Shown: positions 34,561 to 43,913 of the stretch, in pieces
Layout of the letters: every line of letters starts with the position of its first letter
Numbering within the stretch: position 1 is the first letter of the stretch
Assembly (NCBI RefSeq): GCF_001482385.1
Contig: NZ_CP013613.1
Coordinates: 5,869-69,868, forward strand
Direction of reading: 5' to 3'
DNA from: Pseudoalteromonas rubra
GTDB taxonomy: Bacteria > Pseudomonadota > Gammaproteobacteria > Enterobacterales > Alteromonadaceae
Length of the DNA stretch: 64,000 bases
Notes under the pieces: generated by a model
Told to the model about the DNA's origin: nothing
What the model saw: the letters and a program-made list of their open reading frames with translations, nothing else
Database searches by the model: none
Made by a program: the position numbers and the translations under genes

Positions 34561-35344
34561 GTTTTTGCGCCGGTATGTAATCAAGCGGCACCTGACAGGC
34601 GTAAATATGCGGAAATGCCGTGTTGTTCGCCAGGTGGGTCGCCAGGCGCTGCCTGAAGTGTGACGTCAGGAGCATGCCAACCCGTCTGCGCATGTCCGCG
34701 GCACTGTCAAAAGTCAGCTCACCGGCTTGCTCATGTAAGGTCAAATCGCCAACTTTAACGGCAAACTCGGGGAAATAGCCGGTCAGAGAGGCCGTTGCAG
34801 GCACGCGGGTCACAAACTGCCTGAACTGGCGAAGGTGTACTTGTGGCGCCTGATATGCCTGGGCCGTGAGGCGCTTGCATTTGATGTGTACTTCCACATT
34901 GTGATGAGGGTAAAAGGCCACCGTTTTCAGGTTCACGGCCATCACGGTCAGATACTGGGTGGTTTTAATCTGAAACAAGTGGTCGTCTTCACTGCCAACA
35001 GGGGCACTCTCCTGGCGCGTGTTGCGTGGCCGTTTATAACTAAAGCCACCGAAAGCGTGATTGCCGGCACGCGCTAAACTGGGGTCCTTCAGCGTATAAT
35101 TGTAAAAGCCACCGTATGAATAAACGTATTCGGGCGGATGAGCGATGGGGGTATCAAAATAACGCCCGTCGTTGAATTCGCGATACAAAGTAATGACCGG
35201 CTGCGAGTCGGCCGCGTATTGATAGACCGTGTTATTGCGGTAATGCGTCCAGGCATCATCCGCGCGCACCGATGTGCCCGAGGCGCCGGCACACAGACCC
35301 AATGCCAGGACACCAAACAAGCGCGTTAAGGCGGGTTTGTCCAT
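34553..35344 (-). CDS. Secreted protein leading the traF-H-G operon, unknown function
   Basis: I chose ATG 35344 because GGAGAG lies five bases upstream. The 263-residue product has a signal peptide (MDKPALTRLFGVLALGLCAG, cleaved near SVRA) and a mature domain rich in Tyr, His and Arg (THYRNNTVYQYAADSQPVIT, then YVYSYGGFYNYTLKD). A basic central part (VNLKTVAFYPHHNVEVHIKC) lacks known motifs. It is co-directional with traF and 90 bp ahead of it. I do not recognise a family. An accessory pilus role is inferred from position. Confidence 0.6.
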   Translation of the reverse strand: MDKPALTRLFGVLALGLCAGASGTSVRADDAWTHYRNNTVYQYAADSQPVITLYREFNDGRYFDTPIAHPPEYVYSYGGFYNYTLKDPSLARAGNHAFGGFSYKRPRNTRQESAPVGSEDDHLFQIKTTQYLTVMAVNLKTVAFYPHHNVEVHIKCKRLTAQAYQAPQVHLRQFRQFVTRVPATASLTGYFPEFAVKVGDLTLHEQAGELTFDSAADMRRRVGMLLTSHFRQRLATHLANNTAFPHIYACQVPLDYIPAQKPV

Positions 35345-35363
35345 GATCACTCTCCAGATTTTC

Positions 35364-35395
35364 ATTCGGGGAGCATACCGCCCGCTGCCCCGAAT
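35364..35395 (-). promoter_or_regulatory. Hairpin in the leader between flhC-like gene and tra operon
   Basis: ATTCGGGG (35364-35371) pairs with CCCCGAAT (35388-35395) across a 16-nt loop. It overlaps the region just upstream of the ribosome site of the secreted-protein gene. It may partly terminate transcription from the regulator genes, separating low regulator expression from tra expression. Confidence 0.45.
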
Positions 35396-35427
35396 TTCAA
35401 AACCTGACGATCAACAACGGCCCCGGA

Positions 35428-36012
35428 TCAGATGGCCGCCAGCTTCATACTCCGCCTGTTCAGCTTAGCTTGTTCTTTTTTTAACGCGGCCCTGTCCTTC
35501 AGCGAGCGCGCCACGGTTGGATTTTCAAGGCAGGCGGCGCATTCGTAAAAATGATCTAACTTACCACTGGTGTACTCTATGGTGTAAGGTTTACCGCAAC
35601 ACGCACAGGCATTGAGCACCCCGACTCTTTGTTCTCTGAGGTGATTAAAGAAATAGTACACATGGTTAGGGTGGATCTGGTTGCCCGGATATAACGCTGT
35701 ATAGGTTAAAAACAGATCCAGCAATCGGGTTGGATACATGGTTCTGTCCAGGAACGCTTTGCCATACATCTTGATTGCCAGGTTTAAAATGCGGTCGCTG
35801 ATCAGACGTCCCTCATCGGTCTTTAACCAGGCACAGCGCCCGGCCCGACTCTTTTTGGCAAACTCCGATTCTCGCCAATAATAATCAATCATAGACCGCT
35901 TACGCGCAAATAACGTGGTCAGAATTTTCTTTTCAGTGCCCATCTGAGATAGCATGGCGAGGGCATAATCATTAGCAACGGTTCTGGAGCGCTTCTGATA
36001 AAGACTATCCAT
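35428..36012 (-). CDS. FlhC-like transcriptional activator subunit (SetC/AcaC-type)
   Basis: 194 residues. The C-terminal part has the FlhC zinc ligand pattern: CACCGKPYTIEYTSGKLDHF followed by YECAAC, that is Cys-x2-Cys and Cys-x2-Cys about 18 residues apart. The N-terminal helical part also fits FlhC (VYYFFNHLREQRVGVLNA before the zinc site). SXT (SetC) and IncC plasmids (AcaC) use FlhC homologues with an FlhD partner to activate conjugation genes. The gene lies 6 bp after the FlhD-like gene and upstream of a tra operon, so it is the likely transfer master activator. Confidence 0.82.
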   Translation of the reverse strand: MDSLYQKRSRTVANDYALAMLSQMGTEKKILTTLFARKRSMIDYYWRESEFAKKSRAGRCAWLKTDEGRLISDRILNLAIKMYGKAFLDRTMYPTRLLDLFLTYTALYPGNQIHPNHVYYFFNHLREQRVGVLNACACCGKPYTIEYTSGKLDHFYECAACLENPTVARSLKDRAALKKEQAKLNRRSMKLAAI

Positions 36013-36018
36013 TCTCTG

Positions 36019-36330
36019 TCACCCCCGAAAAATATGATCTAAACAACCCACTTTGGCTTTTTTCGCAGCCAGCGCTCTCAGTGCGACCTGCAGATCGGCA
36101 GCAGACACCTCAGGAACAAACAGCGGGATCCGCGAATCAGCCTCATACAGCGTCAGCATATCTGTCTCTGACGTGCTTTTGAGCAATGTCGACAACTCCG
36201 CATCGATTTTATAAATAGACTCCAGGTTCATCTCAAAGTCAGCCAACCTTTTAAGGATCAGAATAAGCTCGACGTTTTTCGTATAGTAGGCATTGATGAG
36301 CTCGGGTATTTGCTGCGACTTATCCATCAT
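36019..36330 (-). CDS. FlhD-like transcriptional activator subunit (SetD/AcaD-type)
   Basis: 103 residues from ATG 36330 with AGGAG five bases upstream. The pattern LINAYYTKNVELILILKRLA and the central AELSTLLKSTSETDMLTLYE match the all-helical FlhD fold (LxxIYxxNLSYLLLAQRLI; TLxALTLPQMxxLAE). Flagellar FlhD acts with FlhC in a D4C2 complex. Here the pair is flanked by conjugation genes on both sides and no flagellar gene is nearby, so control of transfer is the likely role, as for SetDC and AcaDC. Confidence 0.78.
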   Translation of the reverse strand: MMDKSQQIPELINAYYTKNVELILILKRLADFEMNLESIYKIDAELSTLLKSTSETDMLTLYEADSRIPLFVPEVSAADLQVALRALAAKKAKVGCLDHIFRG

Positions 36331-37022
36331 ATTAACTCCTTTTTTATATTTATTGTTTCATTAATAAAATTATAAAATGCAGTACTTTTTCATTCAAGAA
36401 AAAATGATCACTTTTTGTAGAAAAAAACAATCACAATTTGTAAATCCAAAAAGAAACTTGCCTTCTCCGGTGCCTATGAAGGGTTCAGAAAATTAAGACT
36501 AAACAAAAACCTCCACAATTACAATGAGTTATTTTTAATTTAAAATGCCCACCTTGCACATCATTAGAGATATCGGGTACAGACGATATCAATACCACAT
36601 CGGAAACAACCTTAACAAGAGAGTAAAAAACACCCCATACTTTATAACGAAAAAAGTAAATTTAGGAAAAAGCCAAAATAAAAACACGAAAATAAAAGCC
36701 AATAAAAACAAGCAAGATACCAACAAAAAAATATGGGCACAGTTTGTTTTTCGTTCCTTCCCCCGGCCCCCTCACCCGCCGTAGCCGAGCGCTCATAAAC
36801 AGATTTACACCCCCTTATTTTGGTGCCCCTACGGTTTTCTCCGTACCACAGGATTAGGTAATAATACGCCCAAAGGGTAAGCTGGTTCGGGTAAGAACAG
36901 ACTTTGCCAGGACGCTCAGATGACGCAATGCGGGATAGCCCAGTCGTACATCCTGCCCCCTGGCATGCAAACGTAAGCTCAAACCCCGTCATGCTATGAC
37001 CAATAAAACCATGGAGATAAAT
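36331..37022. other. 690-bp intergenic region between divergent regulator and relaxase operons
   Basis: The left part is very AT-rich and includes the flhD-like promoter. From about 36,560 to 36,740 the plus strand is dominated by A. The right part is GC-richer and holds a TACGG/CCGTA hairpin (36830-36845), the string GCCCAAAGGGT near 36,868, and several short dyads. It is the only large gap next to the relaxase gene, which makes it the best oriT candidate in the window, but no known oriT motif is recognised. The short frame at 36545-36784 is Lys-rich and not supported. Confidence 0.4.
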
Positions 37023-37790
37023 ATGTCTGACGCGCATCAAGACACACAGAATAATGACACCCCCGTTATCTCAACGCGCCATGCTGGCAAGATGAAAACT
37101 CTGGTCACACAGATCAGCTATAAAAGCGACTTGTTACATCAGTTCCTGTCAAAAAATGAAATACGCATGCTCAATGCATTCGAGCGCCTCGGAGCGATTT
37201 TTCGTATCGCAAGAACCAACCCGGCAGCCTATGACAAGATCCGCAGCTGGCACTATGACGTCAACCTGCTGATTGCCCGCACTCAGCTCGATACGCTGCA
37301 GGAATTGCGCGCGCAAAAACAAGCTCAGGCGCATTTTGATGGCCACTTTGAACTCAATCGACCCGAATGCTATGAAGTCATCTTTGAAGTATCACACCCG
37401 GTCGGCATCACCATTCCGCAATTAATTAAAGAAGTGGATGCAGAAATTGATGAAATTGAAACCCTGTTTATGTTCGGGATGATCGACGATACAGAATATG
37501 CGGCGGCCTGCAAACAGGCTTCGGTGATCATCAGTGGGGTCGTGGATCGCCTCAACAAAGTCACCGCTCCGGGTAAACGTGAAGGCGGGTCTTTCAGTCC
37601 AAGACATTTTGTTGAGATACTCAATAATCCCAATTTTGAGTTGTTAGCACACTGCGGAATGCCCATGGCAGTGGCTGAGCAGATCCTGACCGAAGCGCAG
37701 CTCGCGGTGGTCAGAACCCACCATAGCAGGCCTAAACTCGACGACCACCAGTCCGATACAAGTGAAGGCCTGGTGCAGGACAGCTATTAA
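37023..37790 (+). CDS. Conjugation-associated protein upstream of relaxase, possibly DUF1845/PFL_4669-like
   Basis: I chose ATG 37023 because GGAG lies nine bases upstream. The 255-residue product is soluble. The order of segments (an early NPAAYDKIRSWHYDVNLLI, a central PECYEVIFEVSHPVGITIPQ, then KEVDAEIDEIETLFMFGMI and a conserved-looking Gly-Ser-Phe segment) resembles the DUF1845/PFL_4669-type proteins of integrating conjugative elements, but the match is by layout only. It ends 1 bp before the relaxase ATG and is therefore likely co-transcribed with traI, traD and the DUF4400 gene. Confidence 0.6.
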   Translation: MSDAHQDTQNNDTPVISTRHAGKMKTLVTQISYKSDLLHQFLSKNEIRMLNAFERLGAIFRIARTNPAAYDKIRSWHYDVNLLIARTQLDTLQELRAQKQAQAHFDGHFELNRPECYEVIFEVSHPVGITIPQLIKEVDAEIDEIETLFMFGMIDDTEYAAACKQASVIISGVVDRLNKVTAPGKREGGSFSPRHFVEILNNPNFELLAHCGMPMAVAEQILTEAQLAVVRTHHSRPKLDDHQSDTSEGLVQDSY

Positions 37791-37791
37791 C

Positions 37792-40038
37792 ATGCTGTCG
37801 CTCCTGGTGGCGGCTGCTGCCCTGCTAGGCAGCGGCTTTCTGGCTATACACTTTATTTTCAGCCGCAGGCAAAAACACACCAAACTGGTTGCACTCAACC
37901 GCGGCCACTATGTGTTTGACACCGCACACGGGCAGGGCGCAGAGCCAGTGTACCTGGATATTTTTCGCCGTCCGGTGGCTGCGCCGCACTCACACACCCA
38001 ATCAGACAGCAACCTGCACCAGATCAGCGCGGTCAGTGTTGAGAGTCTGATGATGCGTTATGCCGATCACATCAAAGCACTGGAGTCCTATGCCAAGATC
38101 GGCAGCCACCGCCAAACACGCTGCGGTAAAAGCCTCTTCACAGAGCGCTATCTCAGTGTCATTGAGCGGTTTATTGAGTATGCCCACCTGCTGCCCGCCT
38201 CAGAACATCACCATGCTGAGCCTGGTGGCCTGCTGAGACACTCCCTGGAAGTGGCCACCCTGGCCTTGCGTCAGGCGGACAATACTCTGCCGCCTTCCAC
38301 CAATATGGTGGACTTAGATGAACAGCGCCATGAGCGCTACATTTATGCCGCCTGGGTCGGCGGCTTAATGCATGATCTGGGCACTGTCATCAACGACTTA
38401 CAAGTCCGCGCACACAGCATCTATGACGCAAAAACCAACACGGTTATTCCCGTCACCCACACTACCACCGCAATAAAACACTGGATCCCCCACATGGAGA
38501 GCCTGATTGAGTGGGCCCAGCGTCACCGGGTGGCACAATATACCATTCACTTTCATCGCGATAACTTCAGGCTGAGGCCTGATTCGCCAACCGCTTCCGG
38601 CTCTCTGCTGTTGCCACACATTCTACGCGGTGAGGGGCTGGAGTACATGATGGACAGCCCGGGCCAGTTATTTAACGAGCTCAGTGACACCCTGCAAAAC
38701 TACACGCACAACAACAGTTATCTGGCGAAAATGCTCCGTTATGGCGACTCCAGCTCCACCAAAAAAGACCTTCGTGAAGGCGTGATGAACGCCTTTGGTC
38801 AGGCCAAACAATCCCGCGCCATGGCCATTGTCGCCACCCTGCGTAAGCTGCGGGCCAGCTGGACTTTCAACGGTGAAAAAGGCCAGGCTTTCATCATTGC
38901 CGGCCATGTCTATCTACGCTGGCAGTCCGCATTTCACAGCCTCATCAACACCATGAAAGCCGATCAGCCCACGCCGTTTGTCAAAGATGCTCTGACGCTG
39001 CTGGCGATGATGGAAGACTTTGCTATCGTGGAGCCCTTTGACGCCGAGCATCGCACCATTTCCTTTACCCCGGGTGTCTTCAGTCGCGAAGATGCCCAGG
39101 ACATCCTGGCGGGAAAACGCACCGTGGTGTGGTTTGAACTGGTCAAGCTCACGCATCATGACTGGATCTATGATGCAGACCCCATGCACCCGAATTTGGC
39201 TGGTCTGCTGTGTCTCAAAGACACCAAGCGCACTTTTATCACCCGCGAAGATGGCAGCTGTCAGGAACTGCACCTCAGCCCCCCTGTGCCTAGCACGACA
39301 GAGACAGCAGCGTGCCAGGCTCAGGAGCGCCCCGGGCCACAGCCCCCACAAGCGCAGCACGTTCAGGCCACAAAAAACCCAAGTTCCGCGACGCAGACTG
39401 CGCATAAAACACCGCCGGTGGTTGCAACAGAGGTGCCCGCTGCACGTCCTGACACTCACCTGCCCCCGGAGCAACGCGTGCTCACGCTGCATGCTAAACA
39501 CTATATTGATATCCAGGCCTGGTCGAAGGCCCATGGACAAGGCGTTGATGAGTACCTCAATCAGCTGTGTCGCAACAAGCTGGTACGGGCCCAGCTGGGA
39601 AAACCATCACTGATCCAGACATTGACCATAGCCGGAGTGACGCGCAGCTGTGTGGAGCTGACCCCACGCGGGCGTGCAGAATTCAGCCGTGCAGAGGCCG
39701 CTCCCGCTGTCAACACAACTGACGACGCCGCGGCGCAGGATCAGCTGCAGCAGCTGCTTGACAATGCCCCGCCGGGTACCCTCGGAGCTGTCTGTGCCCG
39801 ATTATGTGAGCCACAACGGTATATCACGCCACATCAGCAAAAATTCAGGCTGTCGCTGGCACGACTTGCTAATGCGCTGGAGGGAACACCTGACAAACTA
39901 CAGGATCAAACGCTGAACAGCGTGTTGAATACCATCACCAAACAGGCAGGGAATGACGCGATCACCCTCATAGACGCAACCCATTATGAGGTGTTACTGG
40001 ATCACCGTGCCCTGCTGGACACAGAGGTTTTTTCATGA
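37792..40038 (+). CDS. traI: TraI relaxase, MOBH family (TraI_2 domain)
   Basis: About 748 residues from ATG 37792; an in-frame GTG at 37762 is an alternative. An N-terminal hydrophobic segment (MLSLLVAAAALLGSGFLAIH) precedes the TraI_2 domain. Its hallmark is LLPASEHHHAEPGGLLRHSL followed by GGLMHDLGT, the His-rich and HD-type metal motifs that define MOBH relaxases of SXT and IncC elements. After a Pro/Gln-rich linker the C-terminal region (LHAKHYIDIQAWSKAHGQGV) matches the TraI_2 C-terminal domain. It nicks oriT and leads the strand into the recipient. It overlaps traD by 4 bp. The N-terminal membrane segment is unusual. Confidence 0.9.
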   Translation: MLSLLVAAAALLGSGFLAIHFIFSRRQKHTKLVALNRGHYVFDTAHGQGAEPVYLDIFRRPVAAPHSHTQSDSNLHQISAVSVESLMMRYADHIKALESYAKIGSHRQTRCGKSLFTERYLSVIERFIEYAHLLPASEHHHAEPGGLLRHSLEVATLALRQADNTLPPSTNMVDLDEQRHERYIYAAWVGGLMHDLGTVINDLQVRAHSIYDAKTNTVIPVTHTTTAIKHWIPHMESLIEWAQRHRVAQYTIHFHRDNFRLRPDSPTASGSLLLPHILRGEGLEYMMDSPGQLFNELSDTLQNYTHNNSYLAKMLRYGDSSSTKKDLREGVMNAFGQAKQSRAMAIVATLRKLRASWTFNGEKGQAFIIAGHVYLRWQSAFHSLINTMKADQPTPFVKDALTLLAMMEDFAIVEPFDAEHRTISFTPGVFSREDAQDILAGKRTVVWFELVKLTHHDWIYDADPMHPNLAGLLCLKDTKRTFITREDGSCQELHLSPPVPSTTETAACQAQERPGPQPPQAQHVQATKNPSSATQTAHKTPPVVATEVPAARPDTHLPPEQRVLTLHAKHYIDIQAWSKAHGQGVDEYLNQLCRNKLVRAQLGKPSLIQTLTIAGVTRSCVELTPRGRAEFSRAEAAPAVNTTDDAAAQDQLQQLLDNAPPGTLGAVCARLCEPQRYITPHQQKFRLSLARLANALEGTPDKLQDQTLNSVLNTITKQAGNDAITLIDATHYEVLLDHRALLDTEVFS

Positions 40039-41996
40039 GCACCAAATATAACCGAACGGATGGGCGCTATATTGAGCACCTGTTCCGGCCCGTCTATGAA
40101 GCGCAAACCGCACTGGCCTGGCTGGCCGGCGCCATGCTCACGCCCTTTGCCACCCTGGGCGGATTCAACCCACTGTCCTGGGTCACGCTGGGACTGATGG
40201 CCGTGATGGGCACCGGCAGCCTCTACTACGCCAGAAAATCACTGCCGCTGCTGCGACGCCAGCTCAGACTCAAGCTCAATAAGCGTGAGTTTATGGATGT
40301 CTCTACCTTGCGCAAAATCAACCACCTGACCCCACGGGTCACCAAGGCACGCTGGCCGGACCCCAAGCTGAATTTCCTCGGCTATGGGTTCGAGTGGGGA
40401 TCTGAACATGCCAATCGTGCCTATCAGGTGCTGGACATGGACTCCACACTCAGTGACATCACCATTCCCTTTTTTATGCAGCCGAGACTGAAAAAATGGC
40501 TCAGAGAAACCGCAGAACTTGGGGGTAAACCCTATATTCACGCCCTCGGTGATGAAACGCCCGTGCAGGCCATGGAAGAAACCTTTTTTGGTCACACTCT
40601 GGTCGCCGGGAATATTGGTACGGGCAAAACCACCATGCTTAAGTTGCTCAGTCTCAATGCCCTGCACATGGGGGCCGGTGCAGAGAAAAAAGTCCTGATC
40701 ATCATCGACCCGAAAAATGACGAAGACTGGAAGCGCGCCGTCCGCCAGGAGATGGCGCATCTGGGGATGGCCGACCAATTTTATGAAGTGCACCCGGCCA
40801 AGCAAAGTACCTCATGCCGCATTCCGCTGCTGAAAAATTTTGTCAGAACCACCGAGATTGCCGATCGCATTGCGCCCTTAATGGGCAGCGCCGGCAGCAG
40901 TAAATCCTTTGAAGACTTTGCCTACGAACAGATCACTTTTGTGGCCAGCGGCATGGAATATCTTGGCACCCCGATCCGGCTGACCACCATCCAGTCCGCG
41001 CTGTCTGCCGGGAAACTGGCATTTTGCGAGCAAGTGCTGCACGCTTACTTCAGACGGACCCAGGGCGAGGATTATGCACAGCGCCTTGACCTGGAAAAAC
41101 AGCAAGCCCAGGGCAATGCCCCCTGGCAGGTAATGGCGCAGTACTATAAAACCCAGCTGGCCAACGGGCCACACAGCCATCAGACCATTGCCGGCATTAT
41201 TCAGCTGATCGAGCATCCTAACGAGCACTTCGTCAAGATGATCACCTCATTGCGCCCGGTGCTGACCGCGCTCACCACCAAGCCCATGGATGATTTATTT
41301 TCTGTCGTCGATGATGCCAGCAACGACGACCCGCGCCGGGTGGTTGACCTGGATACGCTGATGGAAAAAGGGGGCTGTCTGTACGTCAGCTCAGACTCCA
41401 TGACTGACGGCAAAACCTCTGCGTTTCTGGCGCGCCTGATGATGGCGGAAATCGCCGCGGTGTCCGGGCGGCGCTACAATAAAGCAGACACCGACGCGCC
41501 GCGTGTTTGCGTCTTTCTCGACGAGGCCCATGCCGCGCTGGAAAACAACAACAGTCTAATCAACCTGCTGGCCGTCGGCCGGGCCTCAAAAATTGAGTTG
41601 TATCTGGCCACTCAGACCATCAGTGACATCGAAGATAAAACCAGCGAAGCGACCGCTAAGCGGGTACTCGGGTTATGCAACAACTTTATTTCCTTTCGTA
41701 CCACAGATCCCAATACACAGACCTATGTGTCGGAGCAGTTTTCAAAAACCTCCATCACCCGGGTGTCGCAGCAAAGTGGCGCTTCAATTTCATCGGATCA
41801 AAGCCTCGCGTCCTTTCGGGCAAACCACGGTGAAACCACCCGCAAACAACTGGAAGAATCCTTTCCTAAAAGCCTGATGGGGGATCTGCCCAAGCTACAG
41901 TACATTGCCAGGCTGGCTGACGGGCGCAAACTCAAAATGCGCCTGCCGATCGTGATTAACAAACAACCACATGAACTTGCCCCATGGATACACTAA
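40035..41996 (+). CDS. traD: TraD, type IV coupling protein
   Basis: 653 residues. Two hydrophobic helices near residues 27-65 anchor it in the inner membrane. The ATPase core has Walker A in HTLVAGNIGTGKTTMLKLLS and Walker B in RVCVFLDEAHAAL, with the typical LLAVGRASKIELYLATQTI segment after it. It is shorter at the C-terminus than F TraD. It links the relaxase-DNA complex to the T4SS channel. Start and stop overlap with traI and the next gene, showing tight coupling. Confidence 0.93.
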   Translation: MSTKYNRTDGRYIEHLFRPVYEAQTALAWLAGAMLTPFATLGGFNPLSWVTLGLMAVMGTGSLYYARKSLPLLRRQLRLKLNKREFMDVSTLRKINHLTPRVTKARWPDPKLNFLGYGFEWGSEHANRAYQVLDMDSTLSDITIPFFMQPRLKKWLRETAELGGKPYIHALGDETPVQAMEETFFGHTLVAGNIGTGKTTMLKLLSLNALHMGAGAEKKVLIIIDPKNDEDWKRAVRQEMAHLGMADQFYEVHPAKQSTSCRIPLLKNFVRTTEIADRIAPLMGSAGSSKSFEDFAYEQITFVASGMEYLGTPIRLTTIQSALSAGKLAFCEQVLHAYFRRTQGEDYAQRLDLEKQQAQGNAPWQVMAQYYKTQLANGPHSHQTIAGIIQLIEHPNEHFVKMITSLRPVLTALTTKPMDDLFSVVDDASNDDPRRVVDLDTLMEKGGCLYVSSDSMTDGKTSAFLARLMMAEIAAVSGRRYNKADTDAPRVCVFLDEAHAALENNNSLINLLAVGRASKIELYLATQTISDIEDKTSEATAKRVLGLCNNFISFRTTDPNTQTYVSEQFSKTSITRVSQQSGASISSDQSLASFRANHGETTRKQLEESFPKSLMGDLPKLQYIARLADGRKLKMRLPIVINKQPHELAPWIH

Positions 41997-43135
41997 ACAC
42001 CGCCAAATCAGCGCGTAAATTCAGTTTTACGCGCTGCAAATACCCCGACTTCATGGCGAGCAATTTCGCCGGACTGTCAGCAGATACGCCCTGGGAGGCC
42101 CTGTGCGACACCGACAAACAACGTGTCATCCACACCTTATATGACCATATGGGGACTGAACTGGCGCTGCTGTTCAACCAGGCCCTGCAAACCCGGTTAT
42201 CCCCGGCACACCACCCGTTGTGCGAGGCGCTACGCAATATAGCCCTGCACGTCGGCCTGGCCACCCCACATCACAGCGGCAGGAGCGTGTTTCAGCAGAT
42301 CATTCTCAACACCGTCACCGATGTCATCAATCAGCGCCACCCCAGTGTGTTGCTGTCGTTGCTGCATGCGCTGGGCTGTGTGTTTACCCTGGCTGTCACC
42401 ACGGCCCAGGGCAGCAGTAAACTGGACTTGCCCTGGGATTGTTTGTCTCAGTCTCTGTACGCCTATGCCTGCCAGATGCAAACCCGGACTTTGTATGTAC
42501 GCGCCAAACCCACGACCCGCATGGCCCTCACCGATGAGCAAAGCAGTTTCTTGCTATTGCGCTTTATTCTGAGTGCACCCCGGATCAGACAGCTGCTGCT
42601 CTGTGAGCACGCTCCCTGTTCCGGACGCACGGTCCGCTCGGGTGCAGCCCTCGATGCCGCCGCCTGTATTGCACATATCGATAAGGTGAATAAAGTGGCC
42701 GGCGAATATTGCAGACGCATGGACGCTTACTTTGGCCCACTCGATCTGTTCGGCCACGACGCCGCGTCCGTCAGCTATGCCATCTCAACGGGGGCAGCCG
42801 CGTACCGCTGTCACCTCAGTGAATCCGGCCATGGTGAAGCGGTCGGTTACACCGCACTGATGACCTACCTCAGTGATGCCATGGCACCGGTGTTATTGAC
42901 GCACATTAGCGCCGGGCAGCATAACTGGAATTGGATCTCCACGCCGTTGTCCGCCTGGGTCGACAGCCAGCACGACACTCCGGTGACCCTACTCAGTCAG
43001 GAAGTCTCGGGGCCGGCACGGGAGATCATGAGTTACGCGTTACTGGGCCTGATAGCCGATCGGGTCAACCTGTCTGTGTTTGGCCTGCCGCTGCCGCTGG
43101 ACGATCACTCCTGCTACTGGAGGAACCAACTATGA
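41984..43135 (+). CDS. Hypothetical protein between traD and the DUF4400 gene
   Basis: 383 residues, overlapping traD by 13 bp and the DUF4400 gene by 4 bp, so clearly in the operon. It is mostly helical and rich in His, Cys and Leu, with VLLSLLHALGCVFTLAVTTA as a hydrophobic stretch and ISTPLSAWVDSQHD later. A Tra-associated protein sits at this position in other SXT-like systems, but I recognise no domain. The helical, Ala-rich character could fit a scaffold or TraD partner. Confidence 0.6.
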   Translation: MDTLNTAKSARKFSFTRCKYPDFMASNFAGLSADTPWEALCDTDKQRVIHTLYDHMGTELALLFNQALQTRLSPAHHPLCEALRNIALHVGLATPHHSGRSVFQQIILNTVTDVINQRHPSVLLSLLHALGCVFTLAVTTAQGSSKLDLPWDCLSQSLYAYACQMQTRTLYVRAKPTTRMALTDEQSSFLLLRFILSAPRIRQLLLCEHAPCSGRTVRSGAALDAAACIAHIDKVNKVAGEYCRRMDAYFGPLDLFGHDAASVSYAISTGAAAYRCHLSESGHGEAVGYTALMTYLSDAMAPVLLTHISAGQHNWNWISTPLSAWVDSQHDTPVTLLSQEVSGPAREIMSYALLGLIADRVNLSVFGLPLPLDDHSCYWRNQL

Positions 43136-43779
43136 GCGAGCCATCCACAACCAGAAAAATGTCACGGTTTCAGGCTTTCTTTATGGTGTCGAGCCTGTGT
43201 ATTTCTCTTACCATCGCGCTGATGCTGATCACCGACTCCCGGGAATACAATCACAATATGATTGAAGAAGGCCGCCAGATCCGTGCCAGTATCTCGGTCA
43301 ATGACTGGCATGCCGTACGTGAAAAGACCCTGCAACGTCAGGCAAGCTGGATCCATGATTCCGGCTTTTACCTGTGGTTTTTGAGCAAGATCACCCCGCA
43401 AAGTGCCACCCCTTTCGACCACCTGAGTACCAATACCCTGAATGCACGCCTGCAACAAAACACCCAGATCCTCGCCTATCAGATAGCCCTGCGTCTGACC
43501 ATGCTGGAATACTGGTTGTTGCTCTCACTGCCTTTACTGATCTGCCTGATCATCTCGGCAATCAACCGCCACAGGGCCAACATGTACAGTTTTGGCGGAG
43601 CCAGACCAAACCGCACACGCCTGTACTTTAAGGCCATCTGGCTAACCCTCAGTACCATCTCCTTTTATGTGCTGGCACCGAGCCTGCTCGGTCCCTTTGC
43701 CATTTACTTGCCAGTCTTCTCACTCATACTGGTGGCACTGCTTATTTCGGGCATTATTAGGAATTTCCACAAAATATAA
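43132..43779 (+). CDS. DUF4400 membrane protein (TraJ-like of SXT/IncC systems)
   Basis: ATG 43132 follows GGAGG. The product is 215 residues with four hydrophobic segments (about 14-32, 118-142, 164-186, 190-208). The motif SAINRHRANMYSFGGARPNR is characteristic of the DUF4400 family encoded beside traD in SXT and IncC elements. Its exact role is unknown; it is probably an inner-membrane partner of the coupling protein. It is the last gene before the pilin promoter. Confidence 0.78.
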   Translation: MSEPSTTRKMSRFQAFFMVSSLCISLTIALMLITDSREYNHNMIEEGRQIRASISVNDWHAVREKTLQRQASWIHDSGFYLWFLSKITPQSATPFDHLSTNTLNARLQQNTQILAYQIALRLTMLEYWLLLSLPLLICLIISAINRHRANMYSFGGARPNRTRLYFKAIWLTLSTISFYVLAPSLLGPFAIYLPVFSLILVALLISGIIRNFHKI

Positions 43780-43802
43780 ATAACTTTTTTCTGAAAGTTA
43801 GG

Positions 43803-43860
43803 GCGTGACTTTTTAGGGTCCGTAAATTATTCACTTTGTAAAACCACGTCGCCATAATAT
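43803..43860 (+). promoter_or_regulatory. Candidate promoter of the pilin/traLEKB region
   Basis: TTCACT (43830-43835) and CATAAT (43853-43858) with 17-bp spacing form a plausible sigma-70 promoter. About 15 bp upstream is the string CTTTTTAGGGT, similar to TTTTAAAGGGT near 5507. The position is suitable for an activator such as the FlhDC-like pair; binding is inference. Confidence 0.45.
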
Positions 43861-43913
43861 ATCCGTGAGTTCAACAATTTACTTTATAATTAGCTTTAAT
43901 ATCGGAGATAAAA

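Noticed and set aside
36545..36784. 79-residue Lys/Asn-rich reading frame
   Set aside because: Product of an A-rich tract, with no ribosome site and low-complexity sequence.
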